Part shown: piece after piece, positions 1 through 8,851 of the stretch
How the letters are laid out: each line of letters begins with the position of its first letter
Position numbering within the stretch: position 1 is the stretch's first letter
Source: SLQH01 sp964612995
Lineage (GTDB): Bacteria > Planctomycetota > UBA11346
DNA length: 39,085 bases
Reading direction: 5' to 3'
NCBI GenBank assembly: GCA_964612995.1
Contig: CAZTGE010000025.1
Span: 1-39,085 of the forward strand
Program-made: the position numbers and the translations under genes
The notes under the pieces: model-generated
Database searches by the model: none
Seen by the model: only the letters and a program-made list of their open reading frames with translations
What the model was told of the DNA's origin: nothing

Positions 1-297
1 AGCTGGCGAGTGACGACAGAGGAGCGTGGGGGTGTGCGGCGAAGCCGCGAGGGGGTGTGCGGCGAAGCCGCGAGGGGGCAGCGCCCCCTCTGCAAACAGG
101 AGCCCAACCAGGCCTGGCTGGGCGACCGGCCGACAGAGGAACGCTTTCCGGCGAAAATGGGCCGCAGGCCCGCCGGAAACGCCAGCGCAGCTGGCGAGTG
201 ACGACAGAGGAGCGTGGGGGTGTGCGGCGAAGCCGCGAGGGGGCAGCGCCCCCTCTGCAAGAAGCCGCGAGGGGGCAGCGCCCCTTCTGCAAAAAAC
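1..297. repeat. G+C-rich hairpin repeat block
   Basis: No gene is supported here. A 55-bp segment at 1-55 recurs at 189-243 (188-bp period), and part of it recurs a third time at 261-290. The unit holds small hairpins with three-base loops: GCGGC-GAA-GCCGC (36-48 and 59-71) and GAGGGGGC-AGC-GCCCCCTC (72-90 and 237-255). Between the copies lies a compound hairpin, TTTCCGGC (145-152) with GCCGGAAA (172-179), enclosing GGGCC-GCA-GGCCC (159-171). A diverged copy of roughly 124-216 reappears near 10780-10876. The block lies just downstream of the minus-strand methyltransferase gene, so part of it could help end that transcript, but no T-tract is present. Open frames here are low-complexity by-products of the repeats. 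Confidence 0.8.
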
Positions 298-1023
298 TCA
301 GCCGCTGCGCTGGCCCGCGAGCGCATGCAACGCGATGCCTGCCGCCAGGGCGAGATTGAGCGAGTCGATGCTCTGCTCGTGCACGATACGCACGGGGGTG
401 CCCACGTCGTGCCAGCTCGGATCCAACCCGGATGACTCGTTGCCGAGGATCAGGCTGCAGGGCGCCGCGAAGCGCTGCGTGCGCAAGGGCGTGGTGGCGT
501 CACTGAGCAGCGGATAGCGCGCGCTCTGCGGATGGGTACGATCGTAGTCGCCCCAAGCGGCGAAGCGCTGCACTCGCAGCCGGAAACACGCGCCCATGGA
601 GGCGCGCACCGAGCGCGGCTGGTGGTGGTCGACCGCGGAGCCGACCAGGGCCAGATCGTGCACGCCGAAGCCGAGCATGGTCCGCATGATCGTGCCGAGA
701 TTCCCGGCGTCGGCCGGAGCGATCAGCACCAGATGGTCGCAGCCGGCGCGCAGTGGGGCATCCTGCTTGCGATAGACCCCCACCGCGAGGCAGTTGTCCT
801 TGCCCGAGAGCCGACGCAGCAGGCGATCGCCGCGCACCACCTCCAGCCCGCGCTCGTCGGCCTGGGCGAGGATGCGATCGAGCCCCGCATTCGGCTGTGA
901 CGAGCCGGGCACGATCACCGCGAGCGGCGCGGCGGCGTATGTCAGCATCTCGAGACAGGCGAACACGCCGATGGCATAGCCGTGGGGATCATCGCGACGA
1001 TAGGGGCGGTAGCTGCCGGCCAT
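298..1023 (-). CDS. SpoU/TrmH-family RNA 2'-O-methyltransferase
   Basis: A SPOUT methyltransferase of 241 residues, predicted to transfer a methyl group from S-adenosylmethionine to a ribose 2'-OH of rRNA or tRNA. The three family motifs are present in order: motif 1 near residues 106-122 (NLGTIMRTMLGFG), motif 2 at 192-201 (ILGNESSGL, with Glu196) and motif 3 at 211-235 (VRIVHEQSIDSLNLALAAG), which form the trefoil knot and cofactor pocket. Residues 1-90 resemble a short substrate-binding region. ATG at 1023 is chosen; the frame is open to a TTG at 1056, but those extra residues look non-conserved. The gene is transcribed away from its right-hand neighbour and ends at the repeat block. The exact target (23S rRNA or tRNA) cannot be told from sequence alone. 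Confidence 0.88.
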   Translation of the reverse strand: MAGSYRPYRRDDPHGYAIGVFACLEMLTYAAAPLAVIVPGSSQPNAGLDRILAQADERGLEVVRGDRLLRRLSGKDNCLAVGVYRKQDAPLRAGCDHLVLIAPADAGNLGTIMRTMLGFGVHDLALVGSAVDHHQPRSVRASMGACFRLRVQRFAAWGDYDRTHPQSARYPLLSDATTPLRTQRFAAPCSLILGNESSGLDPSWHDVGTPVRIVHEQSIDSLNLALAAGIALHALAGQRSG

Positions 1024-1132
1024 GCCCGGATCTTGGCCGGCGGAGGCCGGGGGCAAACGGCGAGGGCGAGCCGCGCCGATCTTCTCTTTCGCCCTGCCGG
1101 CCCTGGCCTAAGATGCCGGTAGCGAGGTGAAC

Positions 1133-1528
1133 ATGAGCGAATTCGTCGATCCGGACCGCTTCGCCAACGACGAGGAGCTGCTCGGTTACATCATCGACCA
1201 TGTCGTCAAGCCGCAGCTGCAGCAGGTGCTCGGCGATACGGAAGACCTTGATGAGATCGACCTCTCCGGCATGGCCTACATCTTCGGCACCCGCCAGGGC
1301 GGCCACGTCGCGGTGATCGAACAGGTCCAGCGCCTGCAGGAACTGGTCGAACAGGGCCTGAGCCTGGACTACATCCTGGCCGAGATGACCGACCTCGACA
1401 TCGTCAACGTGCGCGAGAGCGAATACCGCGGCATGGCGATCCGCTACATCGAGGTCGAACCGGGCATCAAGGACGAGAGCCTGAGCGCCGACCAGATCGC
1501 CGCGATCTACGCCCGCTCCCCCTCCTGA
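1133..1528 (+). CDS. conserved-looking acidic hypothetical protein
   Basis: A 131-residue soluble, acidic protein (MSEFVDPDRFANDEE...) that I do not recognise. It has no signal peptide, membrane segment or metal motif. An N-terminal helical stretch (EELLGYIIDHVVKPQLQQVL) is followed by a probable alpha/beta region (GMAYIFGTRQGGHVAVIEQVQRLQELVEQGLSLDYILAEM). ATG 1133 is preferred over an in-frame GTG at 1127 because GAGG at 1124-1127 sits five bases upstream. It lies 65 bp before folE on the same strand and may be co-transcribed with it. Codon use and a clean ribosome-binding site support a real gene. The function is unknown. Confidence 0.75.
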   Translation: MSEFVDPDRFANDEELLGYIIDHVVKPQLQQVLGDTEDLDEIDLSGMAYIFGTRQGGHVAVIEQVQRLQELVEQGLSLDYILAEMTDLDIVNVRESEYRGMAIRYIEVEPGIKDESLSADQIAAIYARSPS

Positions 1529-1593
1529 TCCCGGCTCGATCAAGCAATGGCAGAACCGGGTTGCTCCGCGTCTTTTCCGCGCACGATCCGGCC

Positions 1594-2199
1594 ATGAGCC
1601 TGATCGATCCCGACGACCCCGCACACGCCGAGGCCATGGAGCATGTCCGCGGCCTGATCCGTTACCTAGGTGACGACCCCGAACGCGAAGGGTTGCGCCG
1701 GACCCCGGAACGCGTGATCGCGGCGATGCAGGACTACTTCAGCGGTTACGCCATCGATCCGCTCAGCTACCTCGAGCGCACCTTCGAAGACACCGACGGC
1801 TACAACCAGCTGGTGCTGATGAGCGACATCGAGGTCTACAGCCACTGCGAACACCACATGGTGCCCTTCGTCGGCCGCTGCCACGTCGCCTACATCCCCA
1901 ACGGCCGCGTGGTCGGGCTCTCGAAGATCGCCCGGGTGGTCGACGGCTACGCCCGCCGGCTCCAGATCCAGGAGAAGCTGACCATGCAGATCGCCAACGC
2001 GCTGCAGTCGGCGCTCGAGCCGCAGGGCGTGGCGGTGATCGTCGAGGCGCAGCATTACTGCATGTGCTACCGCGGCGTGAAGAAACCCGGCGCGATCACC
2101 ACCACCTCGAAGCTCTACGGCGCCTTCATGGACGACCCTGCGGCGCGCCAGGAGCTCTTCACCCTGCTGAACATCGAACGGCGCGCCTCCGGTACCTGA
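1594..2199 (+). CDS. folE: GTP cyclohydrolase I
   Basis: Converts GTP to 7,8-dihydroneopterin triphosphate and formate, the first step of tetrahydrofolate and other pterin synthesis; the family forms cytoplasmic toroidal decamers. The 201-residue protein has the diagnostic YSHCEHHMVPFVG segment, giving zinc ligands Cys85 and His88, the GLSKIARVVDGYARRLQIQE motif (108-127), and the third zinc ligand Cys156 in QHYCMCYRGVKKPG. Length matches the family. ATG 1594 is taken as the start because the sequence from MSLIDPDD onward looks native; an upstream TTG at 1561 would add eleven unlikely residues. No convincing Shine-Dalgarno is seen for either. A MITE-like repeat begins shortly after the stop codon. 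Confidence 0.95.
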   Translation: MSLIDPDDPAHAEAMEHVRGLIRYLGDDPEREGLRRTPERVIAAMQDYFSGYAIDPLSYLERTFEDTDGYNQLVLMSDIEVYSHCEHHMVPFVGRCHVAYIPNGRVVGLSKIARVVDGYARRLQIQEKLTMQIANALQSALEPQGVAVIVEAQHYCMCYRGVKKPGAITTTSKLYGAFMDDPAARQELFTLLNIERRASGT

Positions 2200-2233
2200 T
2201 CCCCGACCGCCCGGCCCTGGACACCCGCCGGGG

Positions 2234-2396
2234 CAGGGCGACTCAAAGCTCGCCCCGGGAGCGCCGATCCCCAGGTCGGCATGCCTTGCGTCGCCTCCAC
2301 CTGCGTCAAACCGCCCGGCTCTCCTTGGTGCTTGGATCATAGCGACGCAGGTGGAGGCGATGCATGGCCCTCATTTGCGAGCTTTGAGTCGCCCTG
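2234..2396. mobile_element. 163-bp MITE-like element, copy 1
   Basis: Perfect 23-bp inverted repeats at 2231-2253 and 2377-2399 contain the element ends CAGGGCGACTCAAAGCTCGC (from 2234) and its complement (to 2396). A second, inner inverted repeat of 17 bp pairs 2291-2307 with 2344-2360. The flanks carry a 9/10 direct repeat, CCCGCCGGGG (2224-2233) and CCCGCCGGGT (2397-2406), as expected for a target duplication of about 10 bp. There is no coding capacity. The same 163-bp sequence occurs inverted at 11026-11188. I infer a non-autonomous element moved by a transposase encoded elsewhere. Confidence 0.8.
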
Positions 2397-2400
2397 CCCG

Positions 2401-2426
2401 CCGGGTCACGCATCTGCGTGACCCGG
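2401..2426. repeat. 12-bp perfect hairpin upstream of sigma gene
   Basis: CCGGGTCACGCA (2401-2412) pairs perfectly with TGCGTGACCCGG (2415-2426) across a two-base loop. It overlaps the right-hand target duplication of the MITE-like element and lies 50 bp before the sigma factor start. It could be an operator (near-perfect dyad), a transcript hairpin, or one more member of the palindromes scattered over this window. No T-tract follows, so it is not a standard terminator. Confidence 0.6.
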
Positions 2427-2475
2427 ACGAGAATCGTGGTTAGATGACAGCCGGGCCGGCAAACCCCGGGGTGCG

Positions 2476-3045
2476 ATGCAACGCGATCACGACTACGACG
2501 GGGCCGAGGTCCGCGCCGCGAGCGCGGGCGACAAGGCGGCCTACGAAGCGCTGGTCCGGCGTTATCAGGACCGCCTGCGCGGCTACCTCGCCCGTCATCT
2601 GTTCGATGCCGAGGACGTGCACGACCTGTTGCAGGAATCCTTCATCGCCGCCTGGGAATCCCTCCCGCGTTTCACCGCCGGCCGGCCGTTCTGGCCCTGG
2701 CTGCGGGCGATCGCCCGCAACCACCTGCTGATGTACTTCCGCAGCCGGGCCCGCAACCGTCCGGCGCATCTGGTCGCCCTCGACGAGACCGTCATCGCCC
2801 TGGTCGACGCCCAGGGCAGCGCCAGGGAGGACCGGCGCCTCGACGCGCTGCGCCACTGCCTGCAGCGGCTCGACGACGCGCAGCGTCGCCTGTTGCGCGA
2901 ACGTTTCCTCGCCGGTGCCGCGGTCCGCGATCTGGCGCGTCGGGCCCAGACCTCCGCCGCCAGCGTGACCATGCGTCTGCGCCGTCTGCGCCTGAGCCTG
3001 GCCGCCTGCGTCGATCGCCGGATGCGCTGCGAGGAGGGTTCGTGA
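2476..3045 (+). CDS. ECF-type RNA polymerase sigma factor
   Basis: A 189-residue sigma-70 family protein of the ECF type. Region 2 spans about residues 22-91 (AAYEALVRRYQDRLRGYLAR, DAEDVHDLLQESFIAAWESL, FWPWLRAIARNHLLMYFR) for core binding and -10 recognition. Region 4 spans about 124-178 and ends in a helix-turn-helix (LARRAQTSAASVTMRLRRLR) for -35 recognition. Regions 1 and 3 are absent, as usual for this group. The next gene overlaps by four bases (GTGA) and encodes a FecR-like membrane protein, so the pair is a probable sigma/sigma-regulator module. The layout LLQESF...W.W resembles sigma factors that planctomycetes and verrucomicrobia pair with FecR proteins. A strong hairpin (2401-2426) lies upstream; the ribosome-binding site is weak. 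Confidence 0.9.
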   Translation: MQRDHDYDGAEVRAASAGDKAAYEALVRRYQDRLRGYLARHLFDAEDVHDLLQESFIAAWESLPRFTAGRPFWPWLRAIARNHLLMYFRSRARNRPAHLVALDETVIALVDAQGSAREDRRLDALRHCLQRLDDAQRRLLRERFLAGAAVRDLARRAQTSAASVTMRLRRLRLSLAACVDRRMRCEEGS

Positions 3046-4625
3046 ACAGCGAACACCGCGAACTCCTGCTCCAGGCCTACCGCGACGATTCGCTCACGCC
3101 GACACAAGCCGAGGAGCTCGGCGAATCACTACACCGGGGCCAGGGTCTGGACGACCTGCTGTGGATGCGCCGCATCGCCACCGCGCTCGATCCGACCGAC
3201 GCCGACGCGATCTGGCGCGGAATCGCCACGCGCATCGACGCCGCTCGCCCGCCCCTGCGCCTCGACCTGCCGAGCCGCCGTCTGCGCGCTGTCCGTCGAC
3301 GCCGCCGACACGCCCCTGTCGCGCTCGCCGCCGTGCTGCTGCTCGGCCTCGGCGCCGTGACCCTCTACGCCCTGCGCACTCCGGGCCCGGCCGGGCTCAG
3401 GCTCGTCGCCGGTCGGGCACGAACCGAACACCGGGCGCTCGCGCCGGGCGACGTCCTGCCGCCCGGCGCGCAGGTGCGTGTCGGGCCCGCCCCCCTGCTG
3501 CTCGCCGCGCTCGACGGCGCGCGCTTCGAGCTCGCCCCCGGCTCGCGCGCCCGCTGCGCTCCGACGCGCATCGAGCTGATTGCCGGCCAACTCGATGCCA
3601 CGCTGCCGCGGCGGGACCATACCACCCGGCTGCAGACGCCGCTCGCCGCGGTCGAGGTCCCCGGTACGGGCGCAGCCAGTGCTGCCATGTTGCCGCTGCC
3701 CCGGCTCGCCCCGGCGGCTCCGAGCCTTGATACCACCCGCCTGCGTCTCGCCGCCGGGAAGCAGGTCGGCCGCTGCTGGGTCGACGTCGGAACCGCGCGC
3801 CTGGCGCTGGTCTACGACGACCGGAGTTGGCGGTTGCGCGCCGATGAGTCCATGGCAGTGCACCGGCACCACGAAACGACCACCGTCCTGCCACCCCGCA
3901 ACTCGGAGCGCGACCTCGCGATCTGGGATCTGACCGCGAGGCTGCGCCCCGTCCTGCCACCGGTCGCTGGCACCGCGGCCATGCCGCCACTGCTGCTGGA
4001 CCCGCGCGCCACCACCGCGACGCAGGGCGGACTACTGGTCGACGGCCGCCACACCGCCTGCGTCGACGACCCGGCCAACGCGCTGCACAACGCCATCCGC
4101 CGGGCGGGCAGCGTCCACTTCCAGGCTTGGATCATCCCCCACCGTCCGTTGCAGGGCTACCACCGCCTGCCGGTCTTGTTCTTCAGCGTCGACACCCCGG
4201 CCGGGCGCCGACAGCTGGTGGCCAACCTCGAGGTCGAACGGATCCGCTGGCACCGCCCATGCCTGCTGGTGCTCAATTTCGCCGCGGATGGCACCGTGTC
4301 CCTGTTCACCATCCAGGAGCCCGGCAGCGTCGTTCCCGCGACCCGGATGCCGCGTTTCGACGCCGCGCCCGCGCACTGGAGCGGCGGTTTGCGTCTGTGT
4401 GCCGCGCTGCAGGTCCTCGACGATGGCGAAGCGGATCCAGAGGCTGCACCGGACGCCGGTGCGTTGAGCGCCGCCTTCCGTCTGCACCCCGATCTGCCGC
4501 CAGCGGCCTGTTGGCGGCTCACGCTGCTCGAGCTCAGCGTCGGACTCGGCACCCGCAATGCCGACGAGGTCGCCGCACGCCACGCGGCCGAGCACAGGTA
4601 CTGGGCCTCGTTCGTCGCGCGTTGA
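3042..4625 (+). CDS. FecR-like membrane protein, putative sigma regulator
   Basis: A 527-residue protein starting at GTG 3042, which overlaps the sigma stop codon by four bases and has GGAGG shortly upstream, so translation is coupled. Residues 1-85 form an Arg-rich cytoplasmic part that includes the short helical region expected to contact the sigma factor. One membrane helix follows (about 91-111, PVALAAVLLLGLGAVTLYAL). A FecR-like beta domain comes next (about 118-280, with GDVLPPGAQVRVG and LQTPLAAVEVPGTG). The remaining part (about 320-527) resembles the LamG-like jelly-roll regions that some FecR proteins carry, but this is a weak assignment. By family analogy it would sense an extracytoplasmic cue and hold or release the sigma factor. 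Classic FecR iron-uptake partners are absent nearby. Confidence 0.78.
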   Translation: MNSEHRELLLQAYRDDSLTPTQAEELGESLHRGQGLDDLLWMRRIATALDPTDADAIWRGIATRIDAARPPLRLDLPSRRLRAVRRRRRHAPVALAAVLLLGLGAVTLYALRTPGPAGLRLVAGRARTEHRALAPGDVLPPGAQVRVGPAPLLLAALDGARFELAPGSRARCAPTRIELIAGQLDATLPRRDHTTRLQTPLAAVEVPGTGAASAAMLPLPRLAPAAPSLDTTRLRLAAGKQVGRCWVDVGTARLALVYDDRSWRLRADESMAVHRHHETTTVLPPRNSERDLAIWDLTARLRPVLPPVAGTAAMPPLLLDPRATTATQGGLLVDGRHTACVDDPANALHNAIRRAGSVHFQAWIIPHRPLQGYHRLPVLFFSVDTPAGRRQLVANLEVERIRWHRPCLLVLNFAADGTVSLFTIQEPGSVVPATRMPRFDAAPAHWSGGLRLCAALQVLDDGEADPEAAPDAGALSAAFRLHPDLPPAACWRLTLLELSVGLGTRNADEVAARHAAEHRYWASFVAR

Positions 4626-4759
4626 GCCTCCATCACAGATCGTGCCGGAGCCCTGCACCCCGCCACAGCTGCGTGACACGCCGGGACCGGCCACACGACC
4701 GGCCACGTTAGCTGTCATCGCCACCGGCAAATCACTCCCCGACAAGACAAGGAGTGCCC

Positions 4760-7700
4760 ATGCCGCCAGCGCGCCGTTCCCGCCCCGCCACCGCTCTACT
4801 GCTCGTCCTGCTGCTCGCCGCGGCCACGCCAGGCACCGGCGCGCAGGAAGCGCCGCCCACCGGCGCGCGACCACCGACCCCGGCCGAAGCGGCTGCCTGG
4901 CGTGCCGGCGCCAGACGCATCACCCGCGTCCACCTCAACCGCATCGGCCAACAACGCGTGCGCGCACATCAGCGCGCACGCGGACTGGCGGTCGAAGGCC
5001 TCGCGATACAGGCCGAACAAGCGCGGCCGGTGGGCGACGAGCTGGAGACCATCGCGCTGACAAGCGAAACCGCGCCGACCCAGGTCGAAAGCCAGGAGAC
5101 GACCTGCTCCCTGCCCGACGCGGTGGACAACAGCACCTTGGATTGCTTCCCGCCGGTGGGTAACCAGGGCACACTCGGCTCCTGTGCGTCGTTCAGCACC
5201 ACCTATTACATGCTTACCCACATGACCGGCCTGGTGCGCGGCTGGAACGCCAAAACCGGCGGCGACGCCTACCGCTTCTCGACCAGATGGACCTACAACC
5301 TCAACAACGGTGGGTCAGACCGGGGCTCGAGCCGTCAGGCGGCGATCTCGTTGTTCGCCGACCACGGCGCCGCCACCCTCGCAGAACTCGAATACGACGC
5401 CGACCATCTCAGCTGGGTCCGCGACGCGGCCGTCTGGCGCGCCGCGATCGGCCGGCGCATCGCCGCTTACGGCGAGGTCGAGGACCTCGATACCGAGGCC
5501 GGTCTGCTGGTGCTCAAACAACTCCTGAACAACGGCTACATCTGCACCTTCGGCGCCTCCAACCCCGCCGAAGACTGGCAGGTGCGCAATATGAGCGGCA
5601 CCAAGGTGGTCTACGTCGCCGACGACCGCGGCAGCGGCCACGCGATGACCATCGTCGGCTACGACGACACGCTGTGGTGCGACATCAACGGCGATGGCGA
5701 CGAGGATCCCTACGAACGCGGCGCACTGAAGATCGCCAATTCCTGGGGTGCGAGCGACAGCCACGGCATGAATGACGGCTTCTACTGGGTCGCCTACGAT
5801 GCACTGCGTGACACCAGCCGGGTGGCGGCCAACGGGAACAGCTGGCCGATCTCCGAACGCCGACCGCTGTTCAACAGTGCCGACTGGATCGTCCCACGGA
5901 CCGCCTACACCCCCGAGCTGGTGGCCACCTTCACCCTCCGCCACGCCAACCGCAGCAAGATGGCCATGCGCCTGGGCGTGGGCGACAGCGACGCGACCAC
6001 CGCGGCCACCTCCTGGAAACCGGCCGCGTTGCGCTTCGATGGCGGAGCCTACGCCTTCGACGGCAGCACCACCACCTGCGACGGTGCGTTCGCACTCGAC
6101 TTCACCGACCTGCTGCCGGACTCCGGCGGCAGTCGGCGCTTCTTCCTTGCGATGGAATCGTTCCTCGCCAGCGGCGATCAACGCATCCTCGCCTATGCCT
6201 TGACCGACGCTGATGGGGCGGTGCTCGCCCAGAGCGTCGGCACCCCCGCCGATGCAGCCGACGGCGAGGCCGAGGTCTGGGCCAGCTTCGACCCGACCGC
6301 GGCCGAACCGACCACGGCCTGGCTCGAAGTGATCGACGCCACCGCCAGCGAGGCCGGTCGCGATACCGCCACCCTGCGCATCCACCGCGACAACACCACG
6401 GCGGCGTGCCAGGTCCGCTATCGGCGCGGCGGCTCCGCCGCCAGCGGCGACGCCACCCTCGCCAGCGCTGGCGCGGCGGTCGACGGGATCATCGCCTTTC
6501 CCGTCGGCGTGGCGAGCCGCGACCTGATCCTGACTCCGGTCGACGACTGGCAGCGCGAAGACAACGAGAGCGTGGAGATCGAACTGCTCGCCGGCGGCAC
6601 GATCGTGGTCGACGAACCGAGCAGCGCGACCATCCGCATCACCGACAACGATCCGGTGCAGCTGGTGCTCGATTCCACGCGGCTCTACGTGCCCGAAGGC
6701 GACAGCGCCAGCGTATCCCTGCGCCTCAGCGCCGCACCCAGCGCGCCGCTGAGCGTCGCGGTCGGCCCGCTCGACGCCTACGAGACCGACCTCACGCTCA
6801 GCGGCGCGACCAGCTTCATCTTCGATGCCGACGACTGGGACCAGCCTCGGACGATCACCGTCGCCGCGGCACAGGACGACGATACCTGGAGTGGCAACGT
6901 CGGTTTCCGCTGCGAGGCCGTCGGTTGCATGCCACGCGATTTCTACGCCTACGAGGTCGACGACGATGCGCCAGCGGTCGAGGTCGGCGCCTCCTCGCTG
7001 GTGGTCGCCGAGAATGGTACCGCCACCCTCGACGTCCGCCTCTCGGCCCCGCCGAGCGGCAACGAGACGGTACGCGCGAGTTTCGATGGCGGCGATCGCG
7101 ACCTGAGCGTGGTCGGGGGTGCCGAGCTGGTGTTCACGACCGAGAACTGGGACGACTGGCAACCAGTGACCATCGCCGCTGCGGATGACCCCGATGGTTA
7201 TGATGGCGAAGCCCTGCTCTACATCGAGGGCCCGCGCTACGCCTTCGTCGCCGTGCACGAAGACGACGATGACCCCGCGAGCATCGCCATCCTCCCGCTC
7301 GACCACTCCCTCCACGTCATGGAGGCCGCCAGCGATCCCAGCCTGCTGAGCTTCCGCCTCAGCGGTCCACCGGACGAGCCGGTGGATGTGATGATCGAAC
7401 GCGTCAGCGGCGATGCGGACCTCTTCGTCGTCGACGCCGGGCCATTCACCTTCACCGCCGATGACTGGAACACGCCCCAATCCGCCCGCCTATACGCACG
7501 CCAGGACCCGGACGCCATCGACGATTCCGCCGTGTTCCGCTGCCGCATCGCCGGCCTTGCCGACACCACCGTCGCGGCGCGCGAGCAGGACCGCGACAAG
7601 ATCACCTACGAAGTCGACACCCAGTCCGTGGCGGTGGTCGAGGGCGGCACCGCCAGCGTGCGGGTCCGCCTGACGAGCAGGCCCCGGTCGGATGTCGGCT

Positions 7701-8755
7701 TCGTTCTCACCCGGCTCAGCGGCGATACCGACATCACCCTCACCCAGGGCGCGAGTCTCACCTTCGGCCCCGATGACTGGTCGCAGTGGCAGGAGGTGCA
7801 GTTCGCCGCAGCGGCCGACGCAGACAGTACGAATGGCAGCGCCAGCTTCAGTCTCAGCACCCCGGCGGCCTGGGCGACCACCGCCATCACCGTCGACGAG
7901 ATCGACGCCGCGACCACTGCGCTCGTCGCCGACCGCAGCGTGCCCGACATCGATGAGGGCGCTCAGGCCACGCTGCGCGTCCGGCTCAACCGCGCTCCCG
8001 ACAGCGCGATCACGCTCACAGCCGCCACCGGCTCCGGTGCCAACGACTGCAGTTTCCCGGCCACCGCCGAGCTGTCGTTCACCGATGACAACTGGGCTGA
8101 CTGGCAGGACCTCATCGTCGCCGCGGCCGATGACAGCGACAGCTACGACGACCACGGACAGCTCACCCTCAGCGCCAGCGGCCTGGAGGATTGCGAGCCG
8201 CCGGTGCGCATCATCGACGACGACGTGGTGCAGCTGGTGGTTGAACGTGATCCGCTCGGCGTCGCCGAGGGCGACACCGCTGTCTGGCGCGTACGACTGG
8301 ATCGTGCGCCCGGTGCTTCGCTCAGCGTGACCTGCACGGGCAACGACGGTGATCCAGACCTGAGCCTGCGCGATGCCACCGGTGCGCCGACCGGCTCGCT
8401 GCAGCTGGATTTCGATGACAGCGATTGGGACAGCTGGCACGAGATCACCATCAGCGCAGAACCCGACCCCGATGCGACCGAAGGCTGGATGTGGATCGGT
8501 TGCTACCACAGCAACGTCGGCGCCTTCACGCAACGCTTCCTGGTCGAGGAGCGCGACGACGAAGCGCGACGGCGCAGTCTCACCCTGACGCTCAGCGCGC
8601 CGGGCGGTCAGATCGACGACTGTGTCCTGCGCCTGGATGCCGATCCGTTCACCGACACCCCGATCACATCAGGCCAACCGGTTACCTTCGCTCCGCTCGA
8701 AGAGACCAGCGACCACACGCTCGACTTCCACGCGATCCCGGACGGCCCGGGCTGA
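4760..8755 (+). CDS. secreted papain-family peptidase with Calx-beta-like repeats
   Basis: A 1331-residue exported protein. Residues 1-29 are a signal peptide (basic start, TALLLVLLLAAATPGTGA). A C1-family cysteine peptidase domain covers about 115-355: oxyanion Gln136 and nucleophile Cys142 in VGNQGTLGSCASFS, His294 in GSGHAMTIVGYDD, and Asn327 in IANSWG. An EF-hand-like DINGDGDED loop (309-317) between the catalytic His and Asn may bind calcium. After a linker beta region come seven Calx-beta-like repeats of about 105 residues (roughly 515-1270), each with an EG..A...VRL strand and a DDWxxxQ motif. A short C-terminal tail follows, with no sorting signal that I recognise. ATG 4760 has GGAG five bases upstream; the in-frame GTG 4754 is rejected. 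The gene lies 134 bp after the sigma/FecR pair, which may control it. Confidence 0.88.
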   Translation: MPPARRSRPATALLLVLLLAAATPGTGAQEAPPTGARPPTPAEAAAWRAGARRITRVHLNRIGQQRVRAHQRARGLAVEGLAIQAEQARPVGDELETIALTSETAPTQVESQETTCSLPDAVDNSTLDCFPPVGNQGTLGSCASFSTTYYMLTHMTGLVRGWNAKTGGDAYRFSTRWTYNLNNGGSDRGSSRQAAISLFADHGAATLAELEYDADHLSWVRDAAVWRAAIGRRIAAYGEVEDLDTEAGLLVLKQLLNNGYICTFGASNPAEDWQVRNMSGTKVVYVADDRGSGHAMTIVGYDDTLWCDINGDGDEDPYERGALKIANSWGASDSHGMNDGFYWVAYDALRDTSRVAANGNSWPISERRPLFNSADWIVPRTAYTPELVATFTLRHANRSKMAMRLGVGDSDATTAATSWKPAALRFDGGAYAFDGSTTTCDGAFALDFTDLLPDSGGSRRFFLAMESFLASGDQRILAYALTDADGAVLAQSVGTPADAADGEAEVWASFDPTAAEPTTAWLEVIDATASEAGRDTATLRIHRDNTTAACQVRYRRGGSAASGDATLASAGAAVDGIIAFPVGVASRDLILTPVDDWQREDNESVEIELLAGGTIVVDEPSSATIRITDNDPVQLVLDSTRLYVPEGDSASVSLRLSAAPSAPLSVAVGPLDAYETDLTLSGATSFIFDADDWDQPRTITVAAAQDDDTWSGNVGFRCEAVGCMPRDFYAYEVDDDAPAVEVGASSLVVAENGTATLDVRLSAPPSGNETVRASFDGGDRDLSVVGGAELVFTTENWDDWQPVTIAAADDPDGYDGEALLYIEGPRYAFVAVHEDDDDPASIAILPLDHSLHVMEAASDPSLLSFRLSGPPDEPVDVMIERVSGDADLFVVDAGPFTFTADDWNTPQSARLYARQDPDAIDDSAVFRCRIAGLADTTVAAREQDRDKITYEVDTQSVAVVEGGTASVRVRLTSRPRSDVGFVLTRLSGDTDITLTQGASLTFGPDDWSQWQEVQFAAAADADSTNGSASFSLSTPAAWATTAITVDEIDAATTALVADRSVPDIDEGAQATLRVRLNRAPDSAITLTAATGSGANDCSFPATAELSFTDDNWADWQDLIVAAADDSDSYDDHGQLTLSASGLEDCEPPVRIIDDDVVQLVVERDPLGVAEGDTAVWRVRLDRAPGASLSVTCTGNDGDPDLSLRDATGAPTGSLQLDFDDSDWDSWHEITISAEPDPDATEGWMWIGCYHSNVGAFTQRFLVEERDDEARRRSLTLTLSAPGGQIDDCVLRLDADPFTDTPITSGQPVTFAPLEETSDHTLDFHAIPDGPG

Positions 8756-8851
8756 CACCCGAGGCCGACCGGGGCTGCCGGATCCTTGGCATTTCCTGCG
8801 ATCACCGGCGATTGACGTTGACCGCGACGATCGCCGCTTCCAGGGTCTGGC